Position numbers and translations under genes: made by a program. From Bacteroidales bacterium (GTDB lineage: Bacteria > Bacteroidota > Bacteroidia > Bacteroidales > UBA7960), in the NCBI GenBank assembly GCA_019429365.1, contig JAHYJD010000015.1, positions 1 through 47,961 on the forward strand: DNA of 47,961 nt. Direction: 5' to 3'. Every line of letters begins with the position of its first letter. The stretch's first letter is position 1. Positions 1 through 10,700 of this stretch are shown one piece after another. Under the pieces are notes generated by a model that saw only the letters and a program-made list of their open reading frames with translations, was not told where the DNA came from and did not search any database.

Positions 1-633
1 TACCAGGTTCACAATTTTTTTGTTTTGGTAAAAATAGGCGGTGGCAGCATCGAAAAACAACAGGTCAGTTTCGTATTTTGCCCTGGTGGTAATGCCTTTG
101 AAATCGTCCCAGGCAAGATAATCTGGAATTTCAAAATACGCCACCTTGGGTTGTGCCTGGTCCAGGTACATGTCTTCGCCAACCGGCTCAAGGTAAAAGA
201 ACTTTTGCAGGCGGATCAGCACCATTTCCTCTTTCAGATTGGAAAAGTGTTTTTTGAACTTGACTCCCTCATTTTGATAAAGCTCCTGAAGATGGCTGAT
301 CTGACAATACCTTTTTACTTGCTTAACCCTGATAACCTGGCAGGTGCGGTTATTCATGCTGGTGCTGCCGGGAGTGGCATCGAAAGGGTAGTTTACCTTT
401 TTTCTCACATTGTGGGTGGCCCGCAAAATGGTCTCAAAAGGGTGGTGCCCATCAAGCACAAAATAAAGATAGGCATTGGTCTCAATCTCTGGTCCATCGT
501 TGTAATAGCCGAAAAAGGGCGTTTTTGACTCCATTACCTGTGTGTTGGCCATTACCAGGTCGCTGCTCAGGGTGGTCAAGGGTTCCTCCTTGGTGACCCC
601 GCCGTACCTTTCAATTATCTCTGCTTTTTCCAT
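1..633 (-). CDS. Conserved-looking hypothetical protein, C-terminus cut by window edge
   Basis: An open frame of 211 codons runs from an ATG at 631-633 off the left edge with no stop, so the 3' end is missing. The translation begins MEKAEIIERYGGVTKEEPLT and is soluble, with many aromatic and charged residues. There is no signal peptide or membrane segment, and the visible cysteines (in NNRTCQV and KRYCQI) form no metal-binding pattern. I do not recognise the family. Codon use matches the flanking genes, and the frame is open throughout while the other frames are broken, so I take it as real. It lies 109 nt downstream of the small membrane-protein gene on the same strand. A TAccTTTa sequence about 25 nt upstream of the ATG could be a weak -7 element. 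Confidence 0.75.
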   Translation of the reverse strand, partial: MEKAEIIERYGGVTKEEPLTTLSSDLVMANTQVMESKTPFFGYYNDGPEIETNAYLYFVLDGHHPFETILRATHNVRKKVNYPFDATPGSTSMNNRTCQVIRVKQVKRYCQISHLQELYQNEGVKFKKHFSNLKEEMVLIRLQKFFYLEPVGEDMYLDQAQPKVAYFEIPDYLAWDDFKGITTRAKYETDLLFFDAATAYFYQNKKIVNLV

Positions 634-742
634 AGTGTTATGTTTTGGGTGCTGCAACCTTAAAGGTACAAAAAAATAAATCCCAAAGCAATGGCTTGGA
701 AAAATGAAAGGAAAAACAGCTAAATGGTTGATGGTTAACCTA

Positions 743-946
743 CTACCGGACGGTCACCTCAAGGGCGTTGTCGCACTCTTCGGGTGCGTCTGAATGGCAG
801 CTGCAGGCAAGGGCTTTACCAGTCTTGGGGTCGAATTTCGACCCGCAGGTTTTCTTAAAGCTTTCGCCGGGAATGAAGAACATTTTTATGGCAATGCCGC
901 CAATGGCAAGCGCAAGAAGTACTATGGCGAGAAGAAAGACTTGCAT
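743..946 (-). CDS. Small single-pass membrane protein with cysteine-rich tail
   Basis: This 67-residue protein has one hydrophobic segment at about residues 3-25. A short hydrophilic tail follows, holding four cysteines (in KKTCGSK, LACSCHS and EECDN). Small proteins of this shape, often annotated 'membrane or secreted protein', are common in Bacteroidota; that family link is from memory and no function is known. The CSCH and CGSK groups could bind metal or form disulfides, which is inference. It lies 62 nt downstream of the TrmH-type methyltransferase gene on the same strand. An AAGCAT/ATGCTT inverted repeat (986-1010) sits between them, over the upstream gene's stop codon. A TAactTTa sequence at 979-986 (minus) may provide a weak promoter. 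Confidence 0.7.
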   Translation of the reverse strand: MQVFLLAIVLLALAIGGIAIKMFFIPGESFKKTCGSKFDPKTGKALACSCHSDAPEECDNALEVTVR

Positions 947-1008
947 TTTTATATACGGTTAAATTAGTTTTATACATATAAAGTTAAGCATTTTTTTCGA
1001 AAGGATGC

Positions 1009-1773
1009 TTATTTTTTGGTCATCCAGGCCATTAAAATTCCAGCTGCCACCGAGGCGTTGAGTGATTCGGCCGAGTTCAGGCTGTTTGACTGCCTGCCAC
1101 CGGGAATGCGTAATTTTTTTCCCACGAAAGTGGCCACCTTATACGATATGCCTTTCGATTCGTTGCCAATAACCATCAATCCCTGGCCGGAAGGATTTAC
1201 TTCAAAGAGGTTCTCGCCTTCGAGAAAAGCCCCGTAAACGGGTGTGCCTGCCTTGGTTTTTTCGAAAAATGGCTCCAGTTCAGTGTAAGAAACCTTAACG
1301 CGCAAAAAAGAACCCATGGTGGCCTGCACCACTTTGGGGCTGAACACCTCGGCCGTATCGGGCGAGCAAATAATCTGTCGGATACCAAACCAGTCGGCCG
1401 TACGTATGATGGTGCCCAGATTGCCTGGATCCTGCACCTTGTCGAGCACCAGCGAGAGGCTACCGGCCATGTGCTCCGGTTCGTTTCCCGGCTCCGGCGT
1501 TTTTACCACCGCCATTACCTTATTGGGCGTTTTTAGCCCACTGATGCGGCCCAGGTCTTTTTCACTCAACTCATAAATGTCCACCCCAGGCCGGATTTCG
1601 TGACGATGGGCTTCGAGCCAGCCCGAAAGGGCGTAAATCCCTTCCACACCAAAGTTGCTGGCCCATAGTTCGCTGACAATCTTTTCGCCTTCGGCCACAA
1701 AAACGCCGTATTGCCGCCTGAACTTTTTCTGCTGCAGGCTCTGAATGTATTTTATTTGCGAATGGCTTAGCAT
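1009..1773 (-). CDS. TrmH/SpoU-family RNA 2'-O-methyltransferase
   Basis: This is a SAM-dependent SPOUT methyltransferase predicted to 2'-O-methylate a ribose in rRNA or tRNA. The N-terminal ~100 residues are a substrate-binding domain starting LSHSQIKYIQSL, with the VAEGEK motif typical of the family. The C-terminal SpoU domain shows the three classic motifs: DKVQDPGNLGTIIRTADWFG, VIGNESKGIS and IPGGRQSNSLNSAESLN, which form the trefoil-knot cofactor site. I start at 1773 because homology begins there; the frame is open for 22 more upstream codons, but those run through the rplI terminator. Length is about 254 residues, normal for the group. The exact target nucleotide (for example 23S G2251, as for RlmB) cannot be read from the sequence. 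Confidence 0.9.
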   Translation of the reverse strand: MLSHSQIKYIQSLQQKKFRRQYGVFVAEGEKIVSELWASNFGVEGIYALSGWLEAHRHEIRPGVDIYELSEKDLGRISGLKTPNKVMAVVKTPEPGNEPEHMAGSLSLVLDKVQDPGNLGTIIRTADWFGIRQIICSPDTAEVFSPKVVQATMGSFLRVKVSYTELEPFFEKTKAGTPVYGAFLEGENLFEVNPSGQGLMVIGNESKGISYKVATFVGKKLRIPGGRQSNSLNSAESLNASVAAGILMAWMTKK

Positions 1774-1800
1774 CGTTGCAGGTTTTGTTTGCAATATTAC

Positions 1801-1831
1801 AAAAAAACCTGTCCCCGCAATGGAGGACAGG
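1801..1831 (-). terminator. Intrinsic terminator downstream of rplI
   Basis: On the minus strand a 7-bp stem CCTGTCC/GGACAGG with a 10-nt loop is followed by seven T residues (A run at 1801-1807 on the plus strand). It lies 30 nt after the rplI stop and before the methyltransferase start at 1773. It therefore ends the ribosomal protein operon and argues against a longer methyltransferase ORF. Confidence 0.85.
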
Positions 1832-1861
1832 CTTTTCATTTGCTGTTTGAGCAGCGGAGGC

Positions 1862-2311
1862 TTATTCGGCTACCACTTCAAATTTGATGTCGAAACGCAC
1901 TTCTTTGTGCAGGTTGATCTTGGCAGTGTAAACGCCCAGTTCTTTCACGGCGTCGCCGTCAACCACGATGCGCTTGCGGTCCACCTCAATGTCGAACTGC
2001 TCCTTAATGGCTTCTGCGATCTGCAAAGCATTTACTGAACCGAAGATTTTTCCGGAAGTACCTACCTTGGCGCCAATCTTCACTTCAATGTCGCGCAGTT
2101 TCTCAGCCAGTTTCTCGGCATCCTTCTTCACTTTCTCCTCTTTATAAGCGCGCTGCTTCATGGTTTCGGCGAGTTTCTTCTTCTCAGAAGGAAGGGCGAG
2201 AATGGCCAGTCCTTTGGGAATCAAATAATTGGCGCCGTATCCGTCTTTTACGGTTAAGATATCGTCTTTAAATCCCAGGTTGGGAACATCTTGAATCAGA
2301 ATAATTTCCAT
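1862..2311 (-). CDS. rplI: 50S ribosomal protein L9
   Basis: L9 binds 23S rRNA near the base of the L1 stalk and helps maintain reading frame. The 149-residue length and the N-terminal signature (MEIILIQDVPNLGFKDDILT, then VKDGYGANYLIPKGLA) are diagnostic. The lysine-rich connecting helix follows at residues ~45-75. The C-terminal domain ends in the VRFDIKFEVV strand. It is the last gene of the rpsF-rpsR-rplI operon, 12 nt after rpsR, and is followed by a clear terminator. No anomalies are seen. Confidence 0.98.
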   Translation of the reverse strand: MEIILIQDVPNLGFKDDILTVKDGYGANYLIPKGLAILALPSEKKKLAETMKQRAYKEEKVKKDAEKLAEKLRDIEVKIGAKVGTSGKIFGSVNALQIAEAIKEQFDIEVDRKRIVVDGDAVKELGVYTAKINLHKEVRFDIKFEVVAE

Positions 2312-2323
2312 CGTTTTATCTCC

Positions 2324-2596
2324 TTATTTTAAAAGATCAGCTACATAAGGCATAAGAGAAAGGTGGCGGGCACGCTTGATGGCGCGGGCCACTTTGCGCT
2401 GGTATTTCACCGAAGTACCGGTAAGTCGCCTGGGAAGAATCTTCCCCTGCTCATTCACAAACTTCAGCAGGAAGTTCGCGTCTTTGTAGTCGATGTATTT
2501 GATGCCGGATTTCTTGAAGCGGCAGTATTTTTTCTTCTTGATATCAACGGCAATGGGAGCCAGATACCTTATTTCTGAATTCTGCTGGTTAGCCAT
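2324..2596 (-). CDS. rpsR: 30S ribosomal protein S18
   Basis: S18 is a small basic protein of the 30S platform that forms a heterodimer with S6. The 90-residue sequence carries the [19 protein letters not shown] core and the [20 protein letters not shown] motif that define the family, ending in [11 protein letters not shown] short extra N-terminal stretch ([15 protein letters not shown]) is as in other Bacteroidota. The gene is 33 nt downstream of rpsF and 12 nt upstream of rplI on the same strand, so S6 and S18 are made from one transcript. The lone cysteine of YCRF suggests no zinc site. Confidence 0.98.
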   Translation of the reverse strand: MANQQNSEIRYLAPIAVDIKKKKYCRFKKSGIKYIDYKDANFLLKFVNEQGKILPRRLTGTSVKYQRKVARAIKRARHLSLMPYVADLLK

Positions 2597-2629
2597 GTTT
2601 TAATGTCTTTGTTTCGTTAAACTACCTGT

Positions 2630-2986
2630 TTATTCTTTTTCCGTTACTTTCGAAACGTCCTTGTCGGCGCGCCTCTTTTCGTTATAGGCCACGGCAAATT
2701 TGTCGAGGCTTACGGTAAGGAATCGGATAATGCGCTCATCCCTTTTCATTGCCAGCTCAAGCTCGGCAACTAAGGTGGGCTCGGCTTTAAACTCTATCAG
2801 ATGATAGAAGCCGGTCGATTTTTTCTGAATAGGATAAGCGAGTTTGCGCAGGCCCCAGTGATTTTCATACACGATCTCGGCACCTTTGCTTCTCAGGAAG
2901 TCCTGAAACTTACTTACCGCTTCCTTCATCTGTTCATCAGACAAAACGGGAGTCATAATGAAAACGGTTTCGTACTGTCTAAGCAT
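2630..2986 (-). CDS. rpsF: 30S ribosomal protein S6
   Basis: S6 binds 16S rRNA together with S18 in the central domain. The 118-residue sequence starts [20 protein letters not shown] and contains the [20 protein letters not shown] core and the [11 protein letters not shown] strand. The acidic and basic C-terminal tail ([10 protein letters not shown]) is variable in the family. It is first in the operon with rpsR and rplI. A strong Bacteroidota promoter lies about 60 nt upstream, leaving a leader of roughly 50 nt. Autoregulation through an S6:S18 leader structure is known in other bacteria, but I could not identify that motif here. Confidence 0.98.
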   Translation of the reverse strand: MLRQYETVFIMTPVLSDEQMKEAVSKFQDFLRSKGAEIVYENHWGLRKLAYPIQKKSTGFYHLIEFKAEPTLVAELELAMKRDERIIRFLTVSLDKFAVAYNEKRRADKDVSKVTEKE

Positions 2987-3046
2987 TTTTGTTTGTGTTT
3001 TTAAATGATTGATTTACTTTGCTTTTTCGTTTCGTGAAACGAGTTG

Positions 3047-3075
3047 CAAAGGTAATAAAAGTTTTTGGAAATCAA
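3047..3075 (-). promoter_or_regulatory. Promoter of rpsF-rpsR-rplI operon
   Basis: On the minus strand a perfect TAnnTTTG box (TACCTTTG, 3047-3054) follows a TTG (-33 element, 3073-3075) with an 18-nt spacer. This fits the primary sigma-factor consensus of Bacteroidota. It lies 61 nt before the rpsF start codon. Confidence 0.8.
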
Positions 3076-3077
3076 TG

Positions 3078-3106
3078 CCTGCCCTGAAAAGAGATTTTTG
3101 GGCAGG
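3078..3106. repeat. Inverted repeat upstream of rpsF promoter
   Basis: A 7-bp perfect stem, CCTGCCC/GGGCAGG, encloses a 15-nt loop. It lies between the end of the fibronectin gene and the rpsF promoter and nearly abuts the -33 element. It could end the upstream transcript, but no T run follows on either strand, so a factor-independent terminator is not supported. Confidence 0.45.
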
Positions 3107-3192
3107 GAAGGGGCTTGCAGGAAATTCTTTTGAAAAATAATTTTCTGCGGAAAAATAGTGAAGTGGCCTTATTGACGAATAGTCCGTTTAGT

Positions 3193-4704
3193 TTAGAACC
3201 GGCTAAAAGGAACTCCATTATTGACCATGATGAGACGGCCATCGGTCATTTCGGCAATTACGTAGTAAACATAAGCAGTTTCCGGAGTGGTACGATTGTC
3301 CGTATAAGTTCCTCTTTCGTTTGCAACAGTGGTAAGCAGTGCGGGTTCATCATCGTTGGTTTGCCTCATAATGCGCAGGTTTTTGACTCCCTCAAGGCTC
3401 AACGGAACCCATTGAAGCAAAATGTTGTTTCCGGCATGGCTGCAAGAAAGCACCAGGCGGGTTTGCCTTAATTGGTTTTCCAGGCTTACTTCCGTTCGTC
3501 TTGCCGAGGGTTTCCCAGCCAGGTTGAGTGCTTCTACCTGGTAAGTGATTTCGCCTTGCTCCTTTATTTTGGTGTCAAGGAAAGTGTTTTCCCATATAGG
3601 CTCCGTATTAATTTTTTCAGGTGGGTTGCCGTTTACTTTTCTGTAAACATTATAGCCACTAGCTCCTTGTATTGGATCATCAGTGGTCCAGAAAAGTCGG
3701 ATTTGCCCTTCGTTCTCAAAACTAAAATCCACTTCGGCTGGTGATGAAGCCAGGATATTCTCGGGAAAGAAAACTAATGTGGTATCGCTGGGTACGCTCT
3801 CGAGGTAACCATCGCTTATGGAAACACAATAATACTCCAAGGTGATAACCGAGTCAGAAACGGGGAGGCTGTCCGTTGCACTTATGAACTCTCCGGGTAA
3901 ATAAAAGGGTGCACCGAGCGGAGAAAAGTCTCCCGTGTTGTTTTCCCGGCGATAAAGCTGGTATCCGAATATATTGTCGCCCATTTTTCTCCAGTTGAGG
4001 TTTATGTGTTGGCCCTGGCGCCGGGCTGAAAACTCAAGGGGGCGCAAAGGGGTTTCTGCGTGGGTGCTGAAACCATGCACCCGGACACTGGGCGGCTGGT
4101 AACCAAAGAAATCATGAATTAGAATGAAGTAAAACCAGGGTTCGTTGGCCCGGGAAACCTGATCCACATAGCTTCGGGCTTCTGCCGGAAGGCGGGTTAC
4201 CAGTTCAAAGCCTTCATCAAAGTTCCTGCTGCGAAAAATGGCTTGGGTGACAACAGTGGCCGGATTGCGTAACTCCCAGGTGAGTTCAATGGCCTTTTCT
4301 CCACGCACTGGCTTGGTGCTTAGATTAAAAACCTCCGGAGGTGCCAAATGGCCAAAGTTGTGGGCAAATAAAATTTCTGAGTTCCTGGAAGTGCCTTCTG
4401 GAGTCTGAATTTGAATGTAATATTGCCAAATACCTTTGGTTGTTAGCGTGGTATCAATAACGCCTAAGGTCAGGGTGTCTCCCAGATGATTAAAAAACTG
4501 GGAGGTTTTAATTTGTTCGAAGGCATCTTGGTTGTGAGGAGACCTGAAAATCTTAAAGTCAAGGATGGTGTCCTGATTGCCCGGTATTTCCCATTGCAAG
4601 GCTGGGGTGTTGGTTTGGCTGTTGCTGCTTTTTGCCCCGATCACCTGCGCTTGCATTGCGGCCGGCAAAAAAATGAACCAGCAGATTATCCATAGTTTTT
4701 TCAT
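3193..4704 (-). CDS. Secreted fibronectin type III repeat protein
   Basis: This 503-residue protein has a signal peptide (MKKLWIICWFIFLPAAMQAQ) and about five tandem FnIII-like modules of roughly 95 residues. Typical features recur: AIELTWELRNPATVV, HINLNWRKMGDNIFGYQLYR, IRLFWTTDDPIQGASGYNVY and ILLQWVPLSLEGVKNLRIMR, each with the W and the YxVYR strand of FnIII folds. There is no catalytic domain, and no obvious type IX sorting domain at the C-terminus (ends VPFSRF). It starts 25 nt after the giant TANFOR-like gene and is last in the three-gene operon. It is probably an exported adhesion or scaffolding protein working with that protein. Surface location is inferred. Confidence 0.85.
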   Translation of the reverse strand: MKKLWIICWFIFLPAAMQAQVIGAKSSNSQTNTPALQWEIPGNQDTILDFKIFRSPHNQDAFEQIKTSQFFNHLGDTLTLGVIDTTLTTKGIWQYYIQIQTPEGTSRNSEILFAHNFGHLAPPEVFNLSTKPVRGEKAIELTWELRNPATVVTQAIFRSRNFDEGFELVTRLPAEARSYVDQVSRANEPWFYFILIHDFFGYQPPSVRVHGFSTHAETPLRPLEFSARRQGQHINLNWRKMGDNIFGYQLYRRENNTGDFSPLGAPFYLPGEFISATDSLPVSDSVITLEYYCVSISDGYLESVPSDTTLVFFPENILASSPAEVDFSFENEGQIRLFWTTDDPIQGASGYNVYRKVNGNPPEKINTEPIWENTFLDTKIKEQGEITYQVEALNLAGKPSARRTEVSLENQLRQTRLVLSCSHAGNNILLQWVPLSLEGVKNLRIMRQTNDDEPALLTTVANERGTYTDNRTTPETAYVYYVIAEMTDGRLIMVNNGVPFSRF

Positions 4705-4729
4705 GACTTGTCAAAAAAGTTTGAATGAA

Positions 4730-7700
4730 TTAATGCGGACTTGCTTGTGGACACTCTGAAAAAGCCTCAACGCTCAAATCCCATTTTAAATTTGACACAT
4801 TAAACTCCGATTCTACCTTAACGCTTATCAGCTTTGAAAACTGCTCTAATAGATAGCTGACTTGTAAAATTTCAAAAACCGGTGCACAATCTCCAGCCAG
4901 AATTGGATTTACTTCTCCTGAGCCACAGGTGTTAATTTTAAATTCTCCATTTTCATAACCACCTTGTATGTCAAACCACAATGAACCCCGGCCACCCACC
5001 AGGCAACTTGGGCCAAATTCAATAGGCGAAAGGTTTTTGGTTCCTGTGATCCACGCATATCCGTATCCGCCAATGCCGTAATTTGATGACCCGAAATCGA
5101 CGTTTACGAACATGCCCAAGCCTGCCACGGCAGAAACATCAAGTAATTGCGAAAAAGGAATTTTGCTATTGAATAGCTCTTTCTCACCAATGACGTAAAG
5201 GCCAGCAAAATTATTGAATTCGGGCAGGTTGTGTTTAAAGTTTGCTCTAACACGAAAAAGGTCCATTTCCTGGATTACATCGGATGCCCCTACCAGCAAA
5301 GCACCTTTGAAACCCGGCATTCCGCCGCCAGGCCCCAGGCCAAAATGCTTCAGGTCGAGCAAAAAATAGTATCCGTTCTTATCGAATCGTACTGTAGCAT
5401 CGCCCTCGTAAATGGTTGCATATCCAAGATTCAGAAAGTTAACGCCTATTTTCCCTAAAAGACTGCCTTCAGTAAAGTTGTAGGTCATGCTCAAATCGCC
5501 AAAAGGGGTGTTAATGTTGCTGACGCTGATTGATTCACCACTGACATCAACCAGCCCGTAAACTTTAAAATCAAGAAGTTTGTCATTCAGCCCGTCAATA
5601 TCTCTTGTGTAGGCATGGTAAGTGAGGGTGTCCCATTTTGCACCTATAACAGACATGATGCCCCCCTCAACCGGCATTTTGTTCTTTCCTGCCGGCATCA
5701 GTTGCATGGTGTTGCCTTTGAAGCCTCTTGAATCAACCTTGATGATTTCAATGTTGCAGGTAGTCGGTGTTTTTGTCAGAAACCCTGTAAATTTAACAGG
5801 GGCTCCGCTTTCATCAGGCGCGGGCTTTATATACAGGTCACCATAGGTGGTGAAAAGATTAGGTGCAAACACCTGGCGGGCGGTATCCTGCATCAGGGCA
5901 AAGTCCACATTGCCATGGGCCCTCACCACATCCTGCAGCGGCTCTATTTTTGGCACCAATTTATTTTTCACTCTCGTGAAATTTATGATGGCATTGGGTG
6001 GACTATATCCCGGAATGCCAAGCTCAGGTCTTCCCTTTAAGGAGAAAAATCCCGGACCGGTCATAATACTTTGAACAGGCACATCCACAATGTTGTAAAA
6101 ACGCAATGTCTGGTTTATGGTTATAGCCTCGGTTTGATTGCTTAAAATCCCAATTGATTCGAACCTGATTTCGGGTGGAACTGTGTACTCGAGGTTTCTT
6201 ACCCTGCCGGCTGCCGTATTGGTGCTTCCAACCAGGCTTATCCGGTAGTGACCTATGCCTTCATCGAAGTTAAACATAGGCTCCAAGGTCCCGGAAAGTT
6301 CCAGGTCGGCAACGCCTCCAAGCGTAAGGCCTCCCTGGAGGTCAATTTGGCCTTCGTTGAGGGATTTGGGCCTTACCCTCATGTTTTTCACCCTGGCATC
6401 TACGCCTCGTCCAGTCACAATTAGCACTTCTTCCAGTACAATGGCATCTTCATTTATGTCGAAGCGCCATGGTTTGGTGGTATTTACCTTCCATTTTTCA
6501 AGTTCGAACGAAAGTTCTCCTCCAGGCGTTTCTTCTATGTTTATGTCGGTATTGTTAATTACCAGGTACCCAACCGGAATTTTCAGGTCGAGCGTTTGGT
6601 TGGGTCCTCCTCCCGGAACCTGCGTGTGTAAAATGGTTTGTAACCGGATGATGCCATTCTCCAGGTAACTATTGCTTAAACTGGCACTCGCCTCAAAATT
6701 AAAGACTTTATAATTCCTTACGGGTCTGGTGCGTAATAGGTTGTTGATGCTAAAGACCTGGTAACGTCTTCCTTGGTTGACAAACGGAATACTGGAATTA
6801 AACACGGTTGCTTTTCCCGAAAGGGTATCCATGCCAATGAAAAGCTGCCCCGAAAACTGTTGGGCAATTTCAAAACTGGCAAGGTCGAGCTTTACCTGTC
6901 CTTCCATTCGTCCCCCGCCACTTCCAAAGGTGACCTTTGTTATGGTGAGTTTCTTTTTTGGCATAAGGCCATAAAACTGGCTGATCCCATAATTATACAA
7001 GGTGCCAGTGTAGTGAGGTCCCACACGAAGCGGAATTTCAAGCGCTTCGGTTTCCAGGTTTTCATTGACAGGCTCAGGGCGATTGTTTGCTCCTTTATAA
7101 ACGTAAAGGTTTTTAAAAGGTATCTTGAGATCGGGATGCAATAGTGAAAATGCGTCTGTAGGTTTGGGGCTGATGAAATACCCACTTAGAATAATGGAAG
7201 GATAAGTATTGCCCGGAAAGATTTTCTCCGTAAAGGAAGTAACGGCAACAGGAAAGCCCCAAATGGAGGAAAAGTCCCAGCCGGTCAGTGGCCTTATGGT
7301 GAAATTTTGGGTCATAGGGCCTATGGGACTCGTCTGTGGATAGCTCACGGTTTGAGTGGTTCCAATGTAGCTTGGATTGTTGCCTTCTTTAATTACCTGA
7401 ACAACAAGCTGGGTGAGGTCATTGGGGATTCCCAACAGCATGTAGTAGCCCTGGGCGTTGGTGGTGGCTTCAATATACAAAGGCATCCCATCGGTATTAA
7501 CCAGTTCTGAAAACACCAGTGCACCTTCCACTGGTTCGCTGGTCCCCTGGGCTGTAACATGCCCATGAATGCTTTTTGCCCTTTTGAGGGTGTAGGCCGG
7601 AAGTTCGTTCCACAAAGGAGTAACCGGAATTTGGACTGGCTCTTGCAATGGCGCATATCCTGCAGGTGGGGTAATTTTTAAAATGAACTGGTCGGCAGCC

Positions 7701-10700
7701 GCAGCAAATTGAAGGCGAGCCTTCCCCTGGGCATCGGTGGTGGCTTCAAAACCGCCAATATTAACTGTTGCACCCTGTATGGCCTGTCCCTGCGGGTTCC
7801 TGATTGTAACTACCGGACGGTGTAAACGGCGGTAAACCTTTATCCTGGCCATCCCTTCCGGTGGGTAAAATGTGGTATCCAACGGAAAATACTGGCTGGA
7901 CAAGGGTTTAACCTCCAACTCCACATTGGCAAGCGGTTGTGCAGGTACCGTGAACACCTGACGAACCACGCTGGCTGCCGGATTTATTGGATTATACTGA
8001 ATGACTTTGAGTTCGGTTTTATAATAAGGCGATTGACCAGACCTTACATAAGCTATCACTGGTTTTCCTTCTTCATCTTCTACATAGCCTGCCATCGTGC
8101 TCAGGGGCTCAAGATTTACGTCCTTGAGGTCCACCAACTCACCAAGTACCAGCTTATAGGGTTTTTGGCCCGTTTCTCCTGCCCCTCCAATTGGAGGGAA
8201 TATGCGAGGTTTGTACAACGGATGTTTTACCATGATTCGCCGGTATATGTGGTTTCCGTTGGCGTCTTTTACAGGCAGATTCGGGAAACGAAAAAAGCCA
8301 TTGTCGAGCCCCGGAGTGGAAGACTCCTGTTTTGAGCACTTCATTAAAAAGCCAGCAAAACTGTTAATTACATTGTCATCGGTCTGGTTTAACAAAGTGA
8401 CCGTTACTCCTGGCAGACCAACGTTTTCGAGATTCGACATGGCCATAGCCCGCCCTTTGATTTCCGGAGGGAGGGGCATAAGCTTATATTCCCTGGTTAT
8501 GGTTGGGATGGTGTATTCGTGATTATAGGTAACCCAACCGATGAAATTTTGCATGGCGCCAACCTGATCATCTGGAAGCCATTCGAACCGGTTCTGGTAA
8601 TTGAAAAAAGTGTTTTCGTAATCCGTATTCAGGAGCTCAACATCGCGAGTTGAAATATCAATATAGTATTGGGGATTGAAATAGGCATGCCTGACCAGGT
8701 TGTAAAGGACTACTTTTCCATTGGTTTCGGTAGTGTCAATGCAAACGTTCTTATACTCCTTGTAATTCATGAAAGTACGCGAGTCAAGACGCTGGCCTTC
8801 GTAATCAATGATTTGTGGAATTTCCATGTCAAGCTTTTCCATGTCTCTGAAAATGCTTACCCTTACCCCTTGTATGCCCGAGTTTGGAGATTTGATTTGA
8901 TCTGGGGTGTCATCGCTTTTCACCTCCACGATCATATTGTAAGTCTTTAATTTGGCCATTTGTACAGGCAACTGAATATTGTCGCCAGGCATGGCAAAAA
9001 TGTCAATATCGGGACTGGCGAATTTCTCGTTTGCAATTTCAATTTTCAGGCATAAATAACCAAAGACTCCTTCGGTCATTAAGGCGCCGCCCAAACTCAT
9101 AACCTGTTGCGGTTGTTGCCCTGGAGTGCTTACAGCATTGTTCCCAACCCCCTGGATACCAGACTGTATGTTTTGCAGGTTTACCCCCGGGAAAACCACT
9201 GCTCCGAAAATGTCTGCCAGCGGATTCTGTGTTTCAACAGCAGGGGGAGCATGCTCCAATTGCTGAATAAAAATGGGGCCTGTCCAGAAGGGTTGAGAAA
9301 AATCAAAAGTGTAATTTCCGCTATCATCGGTGGTGGTTTCATAGATCATTACATTGGCATACTTGCGCCCGTCGCCCCGATATTTCCTGTTCAGATCAAT
9401 GCCGTGAACAAGGGGACCAGTAGTGCCGTAATCAGGAAATTCCACCCCAAAGTCATCATTCATTGCTGCAATCCTTGCCACCAGCCTGACCTTTACGTTG
9501 GCCAGGGGTTTGGTATGTGTAAGGGTTTCGGTGTTCTCAAAAATAAACTTACGGGCGTTCATTTGAGTGATCATTGGCATGCCTCTTTGAAAAAGTTCTT
9601 CGAGCCCCGGCATTGCCTCATAACTTTCTCCGGGAATTATCGCACCATTAGAAATCTGGTGGTAGTTTATGTTGTTGCTTTGTGTTGAAGCTATTTGATT
9701 AATCGCATTGAAACTGAAGCCCCAGCTTCCACTAATGGCTGTTGAAGTCAGGGTGCTTGTGCCAGATGTTGTTCCTCCTGAGGGGATTGAAATGGGTGTT
9801 GTTGGGAAGTTTGCAGAGCCGAAACCTGGCAGGTTGTTGAGGTCAATGGGATCGTGCGGGCTTGTGGGGTATTTTGCCATGAGTTTTCCACTTATTCTTG
9901 TGGGCAGGGCAAATTCAAAATCCTCAGGCAGGAGGTTGGGCGGGTAAAATTGTTCCTGTACTATGGGTGTTTTAATAATCGGGTCGCTGCCATATTTAAA
10001 ACTGCACACCTCGCTCATGCCCTGGTTTCGAAAATTGTATCGCCCCCGAGGGTCGAAGGCTGTTACTGCAAAGGCAAAGGTTCTGCCCGGGGTCAGGGCA
10101 GGCTGGGCAGGGCCGTACAGAAACACATTGCCGGTTACCGTGGTTTCGAAAAAGATGGGCGAACTGGCCGATTTAAAGGCATCGTAAATGTTGTGGCCAT
10201 CGGGTATGACTTCCACTATTTTTAAGCGGTACTGAGTTAAGGGGGATGCCCCTGCCGGCATGGTCCATGAAAAAACGATATTCTGGGGAGTCATTGGGGT
10301 GATTTCTTCGTGGCATAATGGCTGGAGAATAATGGGCGCTTCGAGGCTGGATACTCTGAATACAGGGCTGCACCCAAAGGGTTCTCCCTGCGAAACCATT
10401 TGGCCGTCTTCATAAGAATAGGCCACAAAACAAATCTGGTAATCATCCTCGGGCAAGCCACTCCCGTAAAACGCCTCATTGGGGGTTATCCCCAGAAAAT
10501 TTAAATTGTTCTCGTTAAATAATTCCTGAAGCTGGCTAAGATTTAGCCTTTGTATCGTGCCCGGAGTGAGTCTTATGGGATTGGCTGGCCGGAACTCTGG
10601 CTTTGATTGAATTGTGATTTCATTGGCACCCGATATGGTGGCATGCAGATAAATATCGAGGTTTATTAAATCAATAAGACTGGTCTGAATCGTTACAATC

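Noticed and set aside
25-528. 167-codon plus-strand ORF at the left edge
   Set aside because: It is antisense to the edge gene, which has better codon use and stays open for all 211 codons.
1774-1839. Longer N-terminus for the TrmH-family gene
   Set aside because: The extra 22 codons run through the rplI terminator; family homology begins at MLSHSQ.
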